A stretch of DNA of 8,937 bases from Treponema sp. (GTDB taxonomy: Bacteria; Spirochaetota; Spirochaetia; Treponematales; Breznakiellaceae), in NCBI GenBank assembly GCA_031266255.1, contig JAISBK010000057.1:1-8937 (forward strand), written 5' to 3'. A model generated the notes under the pieces. The model was not told where the DNA came from, ran no database searches, and saw only the letters and a program-made list of their open reading frames with translations. The translations under genes and the position numbers were made by a program. Below, piece by piece: positions 1 to 7,235 of the stretch. Each line of letters opens with the position of its first letter. The stretch's first letter is position 1.

Positions 1-249
1 GCACCAGACCTCGTGGCGGAAATCCTATCCCCAGGAAACTCCGCCATAGAGATGGAACGGAAATTCGAACTGTACCGCAAGGCAGGGGTCCGGGAATACT
101 GGGTTATCGAGCCTGAGCACCAGATCCTACACGCCTACCGGTTTGAAGGAGACCGGATCTTCACCCGTTCCTTTTCCCGCTACGATACCGCAGCCGTGGA
201 CAGCTTCCCCAGCCTTTCCATTGCCCTTGAACCCGTATTCGCCGAATAA
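1..249 (+). CDS. Uma2 family (DUF820) endonuclease, 3' end only
   Basis: The reading frame is open from the first base of the window to a TAA at 247-249, so the gene starts upstream and only its last 82 residues are visible. The piece begins with PDLVAEILSP, then has K21 in the KFELY stretch and GVREYWVIEP at about residues 29-38. This order (Asp, Glu, Lys, then G-V-x-E-Y-W) is the signature of Uma2/DUF820 proteins, which have a PD-(D/E)xK restriction-endonuclease-like fold. The GTG at 13 is not a sensible start because the conserved Pro-Asp lies before it. Uma2 proteins are abundant in cyanobacteria and some spirochaetes, and their biological target is not established. The gene converges on the activase gene downstream. 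Confidence 0.85.
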   Translation, partial: APDLVAEILSPGNSAIEMERKFELYRKAGVREYWVIEPEHQILHAYRFEGDRIFTRSFSRYDTAAVDSFPSLSIALEPVFAE

Positions 250-283
250 TTTTCTCGTACTTCTCATACGGCGCGATTAGGGG

Positions 284-321
284 GTACGGCGTCCACTGGG
301 GAACGCCCGCGTACTTTGTTT
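284..321 (+). terminator. Possible weak terminator after the Uma2 gene
   Basis: Here GTAC-GGCG (284-291) can pair with CGCC (304-307) and GTAC (311-314), with three unpaired bases between the two right-hand parts. TTTGTTT follows at 315-321. The hairpin sits 35 bases after the Uma2 stop and just before the convergent activase stop. The bulge and the interrupted T-run make it a weak candidate. It would work only in the plus direction, because no T-run follows on the minus strand. Confidence 0.3.
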
Positions 322-325
322 AGCC

Positions 326-3300
326 TTACTCCTCATGGGGGGAGACCAGGTCCCCTGCCGGATCAATAAGCCCCGACAAGTCCTGGTTTCCTTTGAACCG
401 GAGTACGTTAACCATGAAAATGTTGAGCTTGTTCACGATATTGGGGGGCAGCAAATTACCATCCACTTCTACCGAAAGAACCGGATAGTTCCGTTCCCTG
501 GCCCAGGGGGTAAATACCCCCTCAATGACCCGGCCAATGAGACAGGCAAACGGACTGATGTTCACGATACCTGAATAACCGTCTTCCATAGCGGTGGCAG
601 CTACCCCGCTGGAAACCGCGATCTCTGAATTGAGTTCCAGGTTGACGAAATGCTTCTGGGTATTTTCCATGATGCGGTGCATGTCATGAGGCGTTTCCGG
701 GATAAGCCCGGTAGGGCCTAGGATAGCCAGTACCTTTTTTTCTACCGAGTGTTTCCACCATTCCTCGATTTTCAGCTTCTGGAGATCCTGCCACGGTTTG
801 GCAAAGAGCCGCTTGCCGGGCTTCCTCAGCTTGATGAGTTTTTTAAGCGCATATTCCCGGACAAAATCCAGGTAATGGATCCACTCGGCGATCCCCGACA
901 CCTTGACCACAATGCCCCGCTCACTCAGGAGATCGGTGAGTTCTCCTACGGCAAAGTCATCCCGCCGCACATAGATCTCCCCTACAATGAGTATCCTGGG
1001 ACAATCCGCTACCCGGCATTTCAGCGGTATGTTCTTAAGATCCTTCGCGACCCCTCGTAATTCTTCCCAGATCCGCTTAGGCTCATGCTCTACCGCGTGC
1101 ATGACTCGGCGCCAGGATATTTCGTAATCTGCCAGGGCCTTTTTCGGATCTTTCGCCGTGGCTTTAAGGCTGGTCTGAATGTCCTTGAGGTAGTCAGAAA
1201 GCACAAAGCCCTTCCACATTTCTTTCGCGAAATTCGGTCCCAGCTCGGTATAGGAATTATCTGCCGAAAGGGTAAAGACCACCACATTTTCTAGCCGCAT
1301 ATCCCTGAAAAGATTTTCATAGTACACGAAATACTGCCCGGTTCGGCAAGGACCGGTGGTGATGGGTACAAAGAGGAGATAAAACTCGTCTTTCCGGTAC
1401 TTTTCGCTGAAGATAAACTGCAAGGCACTCCCCAGAACCAAATGGCTGGGAACACACTCCTTCCCCGAGGCGTGGGCCCGGGCAATTTGGATGGTCTTAC
1501 TCGTAGCCACAGGCAAGGCTTCGGCGTTGATATTAAGGCTCCGTACTGCCGCGCCGATGTACTCGGTGGAAATGGCCCCCATGTTGCAGAGGAGCACTTT
1601 CACCCGTTTATTGCCTCGAATGGGTACGGTTTCCCCGGTCTTGTCGTTCTCCAGCCGCAAATCCTCCTCTCCGCTTTGAGATGCGCCAAAAGTAAGCTGC
1701 CAACCGTTGTGGTAACGCTCGGTCTCAAGCTCGGTTTTCTTTGCCCGATACCCGTCGATAATGTCTAAGAATGCCTCTACTCGGGTATCTACCCCGGCGT
1801 CTGCAGAATGGGAGTCCAATTCAAGGACGAGGAAGGGCTTCTGACCCATGACCCATTTGAGGTAGTGGAGGATGAAGGAATCCGGCGCGCAGGAAAAGTT
1901 GGTGATATAGGTAACGTAGATAGTTTCTTCCTGCTTGATGAGACTCGCGGCCTTCACATCCTGCTGACCATAGTACCAGTACATGTTGGAAAAGATCTTT
2001 TCAGTGTGAAAAGGCAGGATGTCAAAGGGAATGACCGAATACCCTCGCGTGGTGAACTTCCGGGGGATCCCCATGTTGGCTTCTGGGGTAAAACCGTTGT
2101 AGGGTCTGCCCAGAATAGCAATCACCGGTCTATCTGCTTTGCGGGCATCTGCCAGGGCCGCTTCACCAAGGTTTTTCAGGGCAGTAAAATACGCGTGCTG
2201 TTTTGCCAAGGCCCGTTCAAAAGCCCGGCGGGTTTCTGCTTCGCCGATACCCAGCCCCCTAGTCATCTCCATAACCAGTTCGAGGGCTTTTGCTTCACCG
2301 AACTTAAAACTCACCACCAAGGGGAGAAACCGTTTCTTGTCCACATCAGGAAAAGCCTTCGTGATATAATAGGGAAGGGCTTGGGTTATGGGGCAGAAGT
2401 TGGCGTGAACCTCCTGCTCATAACTGGGCATGTCCCGGAAATGGGGAAGGAGCACATAGTCCGCGCCTTTATCCAAGCAGTCCTGTACCGCGCCATGGGC
2501 AATTTCCGCGGGAAAACAGTAGGTGGATTCTGCCCGGGCCACCCCTGCATGGGCCACTTCAGTAGACAAGAAGGTTTTAATCCCCAACTCATAGAAAAAC
2601 CAGGAGTAAAAGGGATACAAGGTATGTACCGAAAAGGCCCGGGGGATCCCCACGGTATAGTCCCGGGCAGGGACTCCGGGGGTCGAAGGGGCCGCGAAGG
2701 TTTCAAAGAGCAGCTTCTGGCGCATCTCTACATAGTCGAAAACCGGTACATCCTTCAAGGCTTTGCGCATGTTGGTGTACTTATTGCAGCGGCCGCCGAA
2801 CATATACTGATGTCCGTTGACCTTGAGGACCTGGATAGGGCAACGGTTGTCACAGGCGTGACAGGTAAACACCCGCTCATAGCCGATCTCTCTGGTCAGG
2901 AGCTCTCCTAAGTCCAGTTTTTTTTCTTGGAGCAGCCCCTCGGCGTGTTTACGTTTAGCCAAGAGAGCTACCCCGAAACAGCCCATCAGTTCCGGTGAAG
3001 GGGGAACCAGGATTTCCTTGTTAAGCATCATGGCAAAAGCCAGGGGAACCGCCATGTTCTTGGCAACCCCTCCCTGGAGAAATATCTTTCCTCCAATGGT
3101 CCGGTTCCCCACCACACGGTTCAGATAATTGGCTACTATAGAACAGACGATTCCTGCAGTGATATTCTCCTTGGTGGCCCCCTGCTGAACCGCTTTACGG
3201 ATGTCTGAATTGATGAACGCAGAACAGTGTTCCCCAAACTTGAGGGGTGCATCCCCCTGGAGGGCAATAGGGCCTATATCCGCGGCTTCATGAATGGAAA

Positions 3301-4630
3301 GATCCCCGGATGCGGACTCTTCCAAGAAGGATCCGGTGCCTGCGGAACAGGCCTCGTTCATCGCGTAATCAATGGGCACTCCGTTCTTGAGGAACACGTA
3401 CTTGGCATCTTGGCCCCCGATCTCAAAAATGGTTTCTACCCCTGAATCAAAGTAGGTGGTTCCCACTGAATGGGCGATGATCTCGTTGTATACCCCAGGC
3501 GTCTCCAGAAACACGCCCAGAATTTCCCGGGAGGAACCGGTAGTAGCCACCAGACTTATAGCTACCTCTTGGTTCCCGGTATCTGCCAGGATTTTACCTT
3601 TGATGACGGCAAGACATTCCTTGAGGGCCTTAACCGGGTCTCCGTGGGTACGCCCGTAGTGGCTCGCCACGATCTCGTCGGTTTCCCTATCCATAAGGCA
3701 TACCTTAGTGGTGGTGGAACCTCCATCTACTCCCAGGATGTAGGTCCTGTGGGCTTGTACCTTACCACTACTCTGGTCAAAGGTCTTTACCTTATCAGTC
3801 CAGTCCTTGAGGGATCCCAAGCTGCCGAAACGGATGGTATTGGGTTTAAGGAGCGCCTGCACTGGCGGGAGCGGGCTTCCGGAACTGGCCGCCAGTACTG
3901 CCGCGCCAAAGGCCTCGAAAACCGCCGCGGTTTCCGGAATGAGCAATTCCAGTGTGGGGGCCTTTTCCCGGATAAACCGAATGATGTGGCTGTTGAGGGT
4001 AATCCCCCCTACAAGAACCACCCTGCCGGAATGTATCTTGGCCCGCTTGAGGAAATCAATAACCTTGACCGCCATCACATCTGAAAGCGAGAGTACAATA
4101 TCGTATTTCGTGGCCTCTCGTTTGTTCAGCCGGTGGGTACAATCGCTCTTCATAAACACCGAACACCGGGTAGAGAGGGTATAGACCTTGGCGTCATCCG
4201 GTACCTGGTTGATATCTTCCAGTTTCATGTCCATTCGGGCAAGCTGCTGTTTGAAGAATTCTCCAGTCCCGGAAGCACACTTATTCCCCGAGAAATTGTT
4301 GATGATCCTGCCTTCTTGATTGAGCGCATAGACCACGAGGTCTTCTCCGCCCATACTTACCACTGCATCAGCCTTAAGGTCTAAGGCTTTCAAGGCAGCC
4401 TCTACACAGAGAGGCTCCAGGGTACCTGCAGCATCAAACATAAACCGGCCTTCGTTACCCGTTACCAAGGTTGGAGTTCCCCGGGGAACCTTTCCTTCGT
4501 CGAGGATCTTCCGTACCGCGGCCCCGACGTCTCCTTCATGAGGGGTAATTGCACTCCACCGCACCTGATCATGCTCAACCAAAACCATTTTTAAACTGGT
4601 AGATCCGATATTTATTCCTAAGGACTGCAT
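326..4630 (-). CDS. Giant acyl-CoA dehydratase activase (two BadF/HgdC ATPase domains + DUF2229 + HgdB-like region)
   Basis: This 1434-residue cytoplasmic iron-sulfur protein belongs to the 2-hydroxyacyl-CoA dehydratase activator superfamily, whose members use ATP hydrolysis to drive low-potential electron transfer. Residue numbers count from the ATG at 4630. ATPase domain 1 has GINIGSTSLK near 5-14, with possible cluster ligands C118 (NKCASGTG) and C156 (RCSVF). ATPase domain 2 has LGVDGGSTTTK near 299-309, GGQDAKY, C428 (EACSAGTG) and C469 (EHCSAF). A DUF2229-type region follows with C590-x2-C593-x3-C597 and C615. The C-terminal half resembles HgdB/double-cubane reductases, with LGRPYNGF near 840 and C914, C1059, C1095 (GPCRTGQY) and C1363 (SPFACLIG). 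The length matches the known all-in-one family. I prefer the ATG at 4630 to the GTG at 4654: GAGG lies just upstream of the ATG, and homology begins at GINIGS. The substrate cannot be read from the sequence, and no separate dehydratase genes are adjacent. Confidence 0.9.
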   Translation of the reverse strand: MQSLGINIGSTSLKMVLVEHDQVRWSAITPHEGDVGAAVRKILDEGKVPRGTPTLVTGNEGRFMFDAAGTLEPLCVEAALKALDLKADAVVSMGGEDLVVYALNQEGRIINNFSGNKCASGTGEFFKQQLARMDMKLEDINQVPDDAKVYTLSTRCSVFMKSDCTHRLNKREATKYDIVLSLSDVMAVKVIDFLKRAKIHSGRVVLVGGITLNSHIIRFIREKAPTLELLIPETAAVFEAFGAAVLAASSGSPLPPVQALLKPNTIRFGSLGSLKDWTDKVKTFDQSSGKVQAHRTYILGVDGGSTTTKVCLMDRETDEIVASHYGRTHGDPVKALKECLAVIKGKILADTGNQEVAISLVATTGSSREILGVFLETPGVYNEIIAHSVGTTYFDSGVETIFEIGGQDAKYVFLKNGVPIDYAMNEACSAGTGSFLEESASGDLSIHEAADIGPIALQGDAPLKFGEHCSAFINSDIRKAVQQGATKENITAGIVCSIVANYLNRVVGNRTIGGKIFLQGGVAKNMAVPLAFAMMLNKEILVPPSPELMGCFGVALLAKRKHAEGLLQEKKLDLGELLTREIGYERVFTCHACDNRCPIQVLKVNGHQYMFGGRCNKYTNMRKALKDVPVFDYVEMRQKLLFETFAAPSTPGVPARDYTVGIPRAFSVHTLYPFYSWFFYELGIKTFLSTEVAHAGVARAESTYCFPAEIAHGAVQDCLDKGADYVLLPHFRDMPSYEQEVHANFCPITQALPYYITKAFPDVDKKRFLPLVVSFKFGEAKALELVMEMTRGLGIGEAETRRAFERALAKQHAYFTALKNLGEAALADARKADRPVIAILGRPYNGFTPEANMGIPRKFTTRGYSVIPFDILPFHTEKIFSNMYWYYGQQDVKAASLIKQEETIYVTYITNFSCAPDSFILHYLKWVMGQKPFLVLELDSHSADAGVDTRVEAFLDIIDGYRAKKTELETERYHNGWQLTFGASQSGEEDLRLENDKTGETVPIRGNKRVKVLLCNMGAISTEYIGAAVRSLNINAEALPVATSKTIQIARAHASGKECVPSHLVLGSALQFIFSEKYRKDEFYLLFVPITTGPCRTGQYFVYYENLFRDMRLENVVVFTLSADNSYTELGPNFAKEMWKGFVLSDYLKDIQTSLKATAKDPKKALADYEISWRRVMHAVEHEPKRIWEELRGVAKDLKNIPLKCRVADCPRILIVGEIYVRRDDFAVGELTDLLSERGIVVKVSGIAEWIHYLDFVREYALKKLIKLRKPGKRLFAKPWQDLQKLKIEEWWKHSVEKKVLAILGPTGLIPETPHDMHRIMENTQKHFVNLELNSEIAVSSGVAATAMEDGYSGIVNISPFACLIGRVIEGVFTPWARERNYPVLSVEVDGNLLPPNIVNKLNIFMVNVLRFKGNQDLSGLIDPAGDLVSPHEE

Positions 4631-4672
4631 AGTACCTCGTTTCAATCTGCGCACCCCGTGGGATACGCTGTC

Positions 4673-4700
4673 GCTATATAAAGAATATTACACTATACAA
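4673..4700 (-). promoter_or_regulatory. Candidate promoter for the activase gene
   Basis: Read on the minus strand, TTGTAT (4700-4695) and TATAGC (4678-4673) are separated by 16 bases. Transcription from here would start near 4666 and give a leader of about 35 bases before the ATG at 4630, which suits that start better than the GTG at 4654. Neither hexamer is a perfect match, and the surrounding AT-rich DNA offers other possible -10 boxes. Confidence 0.3.
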
Positions 4701-4738
4701 CGCACTATCGCTAAAATCCTTTGGTATCCAGATTTCAA

Positions 4739-4783
4739 CCTATGGGTGGCCGTATAGTATAGTAACCATAGGAACTGGTTACT
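4739..4783 (-). promoter_or_regulatory. Two overlapping, mutually exclusive stem-loops between hinT-like and activase genes
   Basis: On the minus strand AGTAACC (4783-4777) is a perfect complement of GGTTACT (4767-4761), with a 9-base loop. Separately, CCTATGG (4772-4766) pairs with CCATAGG (4745-4739) over a 20-base loop. The two pairings share bases 4766-4767 and interleave, so only one can form at a time. No T-run follows either stem, so this is not a standard terminator. It could be a leader element or a DNA operator; only the base pairing is directly seen. Confidence 0.35.
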
Positions 4784-4829
4784 CTTGGTAGTTTGTTCCG
4801 CTCTAAAGCCCAAGGCCGTACGCCAACCC

Positions 4830-5174
4830 TTATCCCGGAGGCCAACCCAGAGGCCGGCCTCCAATCACATGAATATGGAGATGATCCACGGTTTGGCCTC
4901 CATCCGATTTACAGTTAATCACAAACCGGGCGCCCTTTTCAGTACATCCTTGTTCCTGAGCCAGAGCCTGGGCTTTATTGAGCAGCCTTCCCAGCAGGAG
5001 GGTATCGGTTGGTTCCACTTCCATGATATTCGAGATATGCTTTTTGGGGATTACCAAGAAATGAACCGGCCCTTGAGGAGCCAAATCATGAAAAGCCAGG
5101 ATTTCGTCATCCTCATCGAGTTTCTGAGCCGGTATGGCGCCTGAAGCGATTTTACAAAAAATGCAATCACTCAT
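4830..5174 (-). CDS. hinT: HIT family protein, HinT-like purine nucleoside phosphoramidase
   Basis: The protein has 114 residues counted from the ATG at 5174, the usual size for HinT. The histidine triad reads H98-L-H100-I-H102, with the middle histidine the expected nucleophile. It is followed by VIGGRPLGWPPG, and the terminal WPPG is also how human HINT1 ends. C4-x2-C7 near the N terminus fits zinc-binding bacterial HIT proteins. The family hydrolyses nucleoside phosphoramidates and acyl adenylates in the cytoplasm. The start is uncertain: homology begins at MSDCIFCKI (5174), yet no clear ribosome binding site precedes it. An in-frame ATG lies at 5192, and a TTG at 5210 with GAGG just upstream would add 12 residues. 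The gene follows the FMN-binding lipoprotein by 50 bases, or 14 if the TTG is used, so co-transcription is likely. Confidence 0.9.
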   Translation of the reverse strand: MSDCIFCKIASGAIPAQKLDEDDEILAFHDLAPQGPVHFLVIPKKHISNIMEVEPTDTLLLGRLLNKAQALAQEQGCTEKGARFVINCKSDGGQTVDHLHIHVIGGRPLGWPPG

Positions 5175-5224
5175 ACCAGCAAAAGTAATCATACGAGTAA
5201 AAAGTTTCAAGCACCTCGTAGAAT

Positions 5225-5593
5225 CTAATGCAGAATGGCCTGATCCAAGGCATCATCAATGGCCGCAAGGAATCCCCGGCTTGATTCAGTAGCCCCGGAT
5301 ACCCCGTCCAGATCCGTCCCATTGGCAGCCAACACTTCTTCCCGCAGGGTTTCCAGGGCTGCACCCCCCACCAAGGGATCTTCCTGATGGTCTAAGATGA
5401 CAATATCCAGGATACGCAGGGAATTTCTGGTTTTCCCGGTGGTTTGCACCGAAACACGGATAGGTCCCCCATATCCTTGGCTGCGACCTTCATAGATCCC
5501 TGGTTCAACGGGAACAACCTGGGTGCTCAAACATCCCCCTACTATGAGGCTAAGTAGGACCCAGCCCCCTACGCTAAGCCCTATCCGATACAT
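5225..5593 (-). CDS. FMN-binding domain lipoprotein with a flavinylation motif
   Basis: The product is a 122-residue exported protein. A short basic start and a hydrophobic stretch lead to a lipobox, V18-G-G-C21, so it is probably cleaved by signal peptidase II and lipid-anchored. The mature part is one FMN_bind domain (PF04205 type), from GIYEGRSQGYGGPIRVSV through VILDHQEDPLVGGAALETL to DGVSGATESS. D96-G-V-S99-G-A-T102 matches the Dxx(S/T)GA(T/S) signal at which ApbE flavin transferases attach FMN to the threonine. Proteins of this type serve as extracytoplasmic electron carriers, for example in RnfG, NqrC and flavin-based electron-transfer systems. A strong AAGGAGG (5598-5604) lies four bases before the ATG. 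The thioesterase stop is 31 bases upstream, so the two genes are probably co-transcribed. The redox partner is not visible here. Confidence 0.88.
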   Translation of the reverse strand: MYRIGLSVGGWVLLSLIVGGCLSTQVVPVEPGIYEGRSQGYGGPIRVSVQTTGKTRNSLRILDIVILDHQEDPLVGGAALETLREEVLAANGTDLDGVSGATESSRGFLAAIDDALDQAILH

Positions 5594-5597
5594 AGCG

Positions 5598-5604
5598 CCT
5601 CCTT
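5598..5604 (-). promoter_or_regulatory. Strong ribosome binding site of the FMN-binding lipoprotein gene
   Basis: AAGGAGG on the minus strand ends four bases before the ATG at 5593. It fixes that start, and it is the best Shine-Dalgarno match in the GC-balanced block. It lies in the short gap after the thioesterase gene, which fits translation from a shared mRNA. Confidence 0.75.
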
Positions 5605-5624
5605 ACCACTCCCCTGAAGCTGCT

Positions 5625-6047
5625 TCAATGCTCCGCTCTTCCCTGCTTTGCCTGGGCTTTTTTAAGAAAAGCTTCGTTCTCAATGATGAACCGTTTATGG
5701 GTACCTTCCCCGATCTTGCCTGAGGCATCAAAGGCTTCCACCCGGAAACAGAGTTTCTTACCCTCAAGTTCCAGGAGGGTACCGGTCGCCCGGACCTGCA
5801 TTCCTGGGGGAGTAGCTGCGATATGGGTGATGGCAAGCTCAATTCCCACGGTGGAAAATCCTTGAGGAAGCACCGGATCAACGGCGCTGACACAGGCTCC
5901 TTCCATGAGGGCAACCATAGCCGGAGTAGCGTATACTGGCAGTTCCCCGCTTCCCCACGCCTGAGCGGTCAGGTGTTCCGTAACCCACGCTGTTTTCTCG
6001 CCGATCATGCCAGGTTTTAAAAAGTCCTTAAATTCCATGATTTCCAT
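5625..6047 (-). CDS. FlK-like hotdog-fold acyl-CoA thioesterase
   Basis: This 140-residue cytoplasmic protein of the single-domain hotdog thioesterase class resembles fluoroacetyl-CoA thioesterase FlK. T41 (YATPAM), E49 (ALMEGA) and H75 (AITHIAATP) have exactly the spacing of the FlK catalytic residues Thr42, Glu50 and His76. The stretches STVGIEL near 65-71 and GEGTHKRFII near 114-123 are also typical. Real fluoroacetate resistance is unlikely to be the role; most relatives are general small acyl-CoA thioesterases. Two starts compete: the ATG at 6047 has no visible ribosome binding site, whereas the ATG at 6038 (MEFKDF) has GGA five bases upstream. The upstream DNA holds TATAGT (6067-6062) as a possible -10 box without a good -35. 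The gene is first in the probable unit with the FMN lipoprotein and the HIT gene. Confidence 0.88.
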   Translation of the reverse strand: MEIMEFKDFLKPGMIGEKTAWVTEHLTAQAWGSGELPVYATPAMVALMEGACVSAVDPVLPQGFSTVGIELAITHIAATPPGMQVRATGTLLELEGKKLCFRVEAFDASGKIGEGTHKRFIIENEAFLKKAQAKQGRAEH

Positions 6048-6281
6048 ACTTAAGAAACGATACTATAAAATTTAAAAAAGATAAAGCCGATTAAACCAGT
6101 TCCACAATTCGGGTGAGGGATGTGATCCACGAGAAACAACAGGTCTTGTGAAAGGCATGCCGTACCCTATGCCTCATATTCAAGACAATCATAAGGGGAA
6201 ACTCGGGGTTTTATGGGGTAAGTAGTCGAGGTGAGTACGTTTAAGACTTTAGTGATGCTGATTCTTAGGACAACACTGATG
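6048..6281. other. Intergenic junction between the GC-balanced block and the AT-rich block
   Basis: No gene can be supported here. Bases 6060-6090 are AT-rich and may hold the thioesterase promoter. Bases 6095-6235 return to balanced composition. They contain the 8-base palindrome GGCATGCC and a plus-strand frame that stays open for about 45 codons to a TAG near 6224, with no convincing start or homology. The stretch may be the remnant of an older gene or of a mobile element. It shares the 10-base string AAGTAGTCGA with the spacer near 8346, which may be chance. Confidence 0.5.
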
Positions 6282-6642
6282 TCTCGTTTCGCGAGTTTGT
6301 TTATATATTTCTATTTTATTTTCCATCTCAAATTTTATATCACGAATTATAACTCTGTCAATAGACGTAATGTTATCCATGTCGTTAATAATCACAATAA
6401 TAGTCTGATCTGCCCTTTGGCCGACCTGGACGGCGCGTCCATCTCTGTATTCTATTTCCGCACCGTAACTCAAGGAGACTGTTCTGATATTTTTATCCTC
6501 AACGCCTTCTCCTTTCAAAATATCCAATATTTGTCGTATTTTTTGGTCAACTTCTTCCTTTGCCTTTGCCTGCTTGTGCAATATGGGAAAAGTTAATAGT
6601 TATCCATACCATAACTGTACTTATTCCAATTTTGCATTACAT
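6282..6642 (-). pseudogene. Decayed, truncated copy of the SIMPL (DUF541) gene
   Basis: This segment closely matches the intact SIMPL gene at 7354-8079; by eye roughly nine bases in ten agree over the aligned parts. It has lost the signal peptide and about the last 85 residues. It carries a 33-base in-frame deletion (11 codons missing before SIDRV), a 15-base in-frame deletion near 6605, and a net two-base loss near 6570 that breaks the frame. A minus-strand frame remains open at 6249-6581, with the recognisable stretch EYRDGRAVQVGQRAD, and then runs into unrelated sequence. Weak similarity (TTTRCATTACA) seems to continue to about 6642, so the stop codon of the membrane gene may lie inside SIMPL-derived DNA. 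It is most likely a non-functional duplicate. Confidence 0.82.
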
Positions 6643-7131
6643 TTTATCTTTCCTTTTTAATTTTTTAAATTCCAATAAACGTAATACCAATATACTTGCA
6701 GAAATTCCCGTCAATATACTATAAATTACATTTTCTATTACAGTATAACTGTCGTAATAACTTTCAATAGCTCTCTTATATGAAAAGAAATATTTTGTCG
6801 AAAATACCAGTATAGACAACACAAGACCGCTAAGACTCCCCTCCAATATTACAGAATGTTCCTCAACTTCCACTATTCCACCTTTCTTCATAAAAATCAA
6901 TGAGAATATGCAGCCAATAACAAATAATGCCATACATATACCGAATAGTTTGATACTATGTTCTTGAATCAAATTAAAAACAAACAAAAACAAAAATGCA
7001 CACGGTAAAACAAACAATTTTGCGATATGTAGTTTATGTTTTTTTGTAGATGAAACACCTGAAATAATTAAATATAGAAATACTATCCATACCCAAACAG
7101 GTGTATTTTGAATAATTTTTATGATTTCCAT
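6637..7131 (-). CDS. Small polytopic membrane protein of unknown function
   Basis: The 164-residue product starts at the ATG at 7131, where GGGAG (7138-7142) lies six bases upstream. About five hydrophobic segments can be seen, near residues 12-25, 37-54, 61-81, 99-116 and 131-151, with a lysine-rich C-terminal tail (FKKLKRKDKM). The opening NTPVWVWIVFLYLIISG resembles small inner-membrane proteins that begin with a TPxWVW motif (DUF6622-like), but I am not certain of this. Codon use is very AT-rich, unlike the genes before 6060. The gene has its own promoter close upstream. The in-frame TTG at 7161 lies right at the expected transcription start and is unlikely to be used. No function can be assigned. 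Confidence 0.75.
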   Translation of the reverse strand: MEIIKIIQNTPVWVWIVFLYLIISGVSSTKKHKLHIAKLFVLPCAFLFLFVFNLIQEHSIKLFGICMALFVIGCIFSLIFMKKGGIVEVEEHSVILEGSLSGLVLSILVFSTKYFFSYKRAIESYYDSYTVIENVIYSILTGISASILVLRLLEFKKLKRKDKM

Positions 7132-7166
7132 GTATATCTCCCATTTATTTTTCAAAGTCACTGAGT

Positions 7167-7194
7167 ATTATATCATCATTTTATATAATGTTAA
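7167..7194 (-). promoter_or_regulatory. Sigma-70-type promoter of the membrane-protein gene
   Basis: On the minus strand TTAACA (7194-7189) and a perfect TATAAT (7172-7167) are 16 bases apart. Transcription would begin near 7160, leaving about 29 bases of leader with the GGGAG ribosome binding site. The promoter lies about 40 bases downstream of the conserved boundary motif at 7236-7267, as the SIMPL promoter lies downstream of its own copy. Confidence 0.6.
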
Positions 7195-7235
7195 TACTTT
7201 TAATATTTTCCACAAATTTTAGGACGCATTGCGCC

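Noticed and set aside
1808..2911. Long 367-codon open frame on the plus strand
   Set aside because: It lies wholly antisense to the activase, shows no domain pattern and has the skewed composition of an out-of-frame shadow of a GC-balanced gene. The minus-strand reading matches a known family along its full length.
3470..4184. Overlapping plus-strand open frames of 125 and 204 codons
   Set aside because: Both are antisense to conserved ATPase-domain sequence of the activase, with no recognisable motif and no independent ribosome binding site.
4654..4654. GTG at 4654 as the activase start
   Set aside because: The eight extra residues (MRRLKRGT) are not part of the family, and the ATG at 4630 has GAGG just upstream and leads straight into GINIGS.
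4785..5144. 119-codon plus-strand frame
   Set aside because: It is the antisense shadow of the HIT gene, whose histidine triad and WPPG ending are clear on the minus strand.
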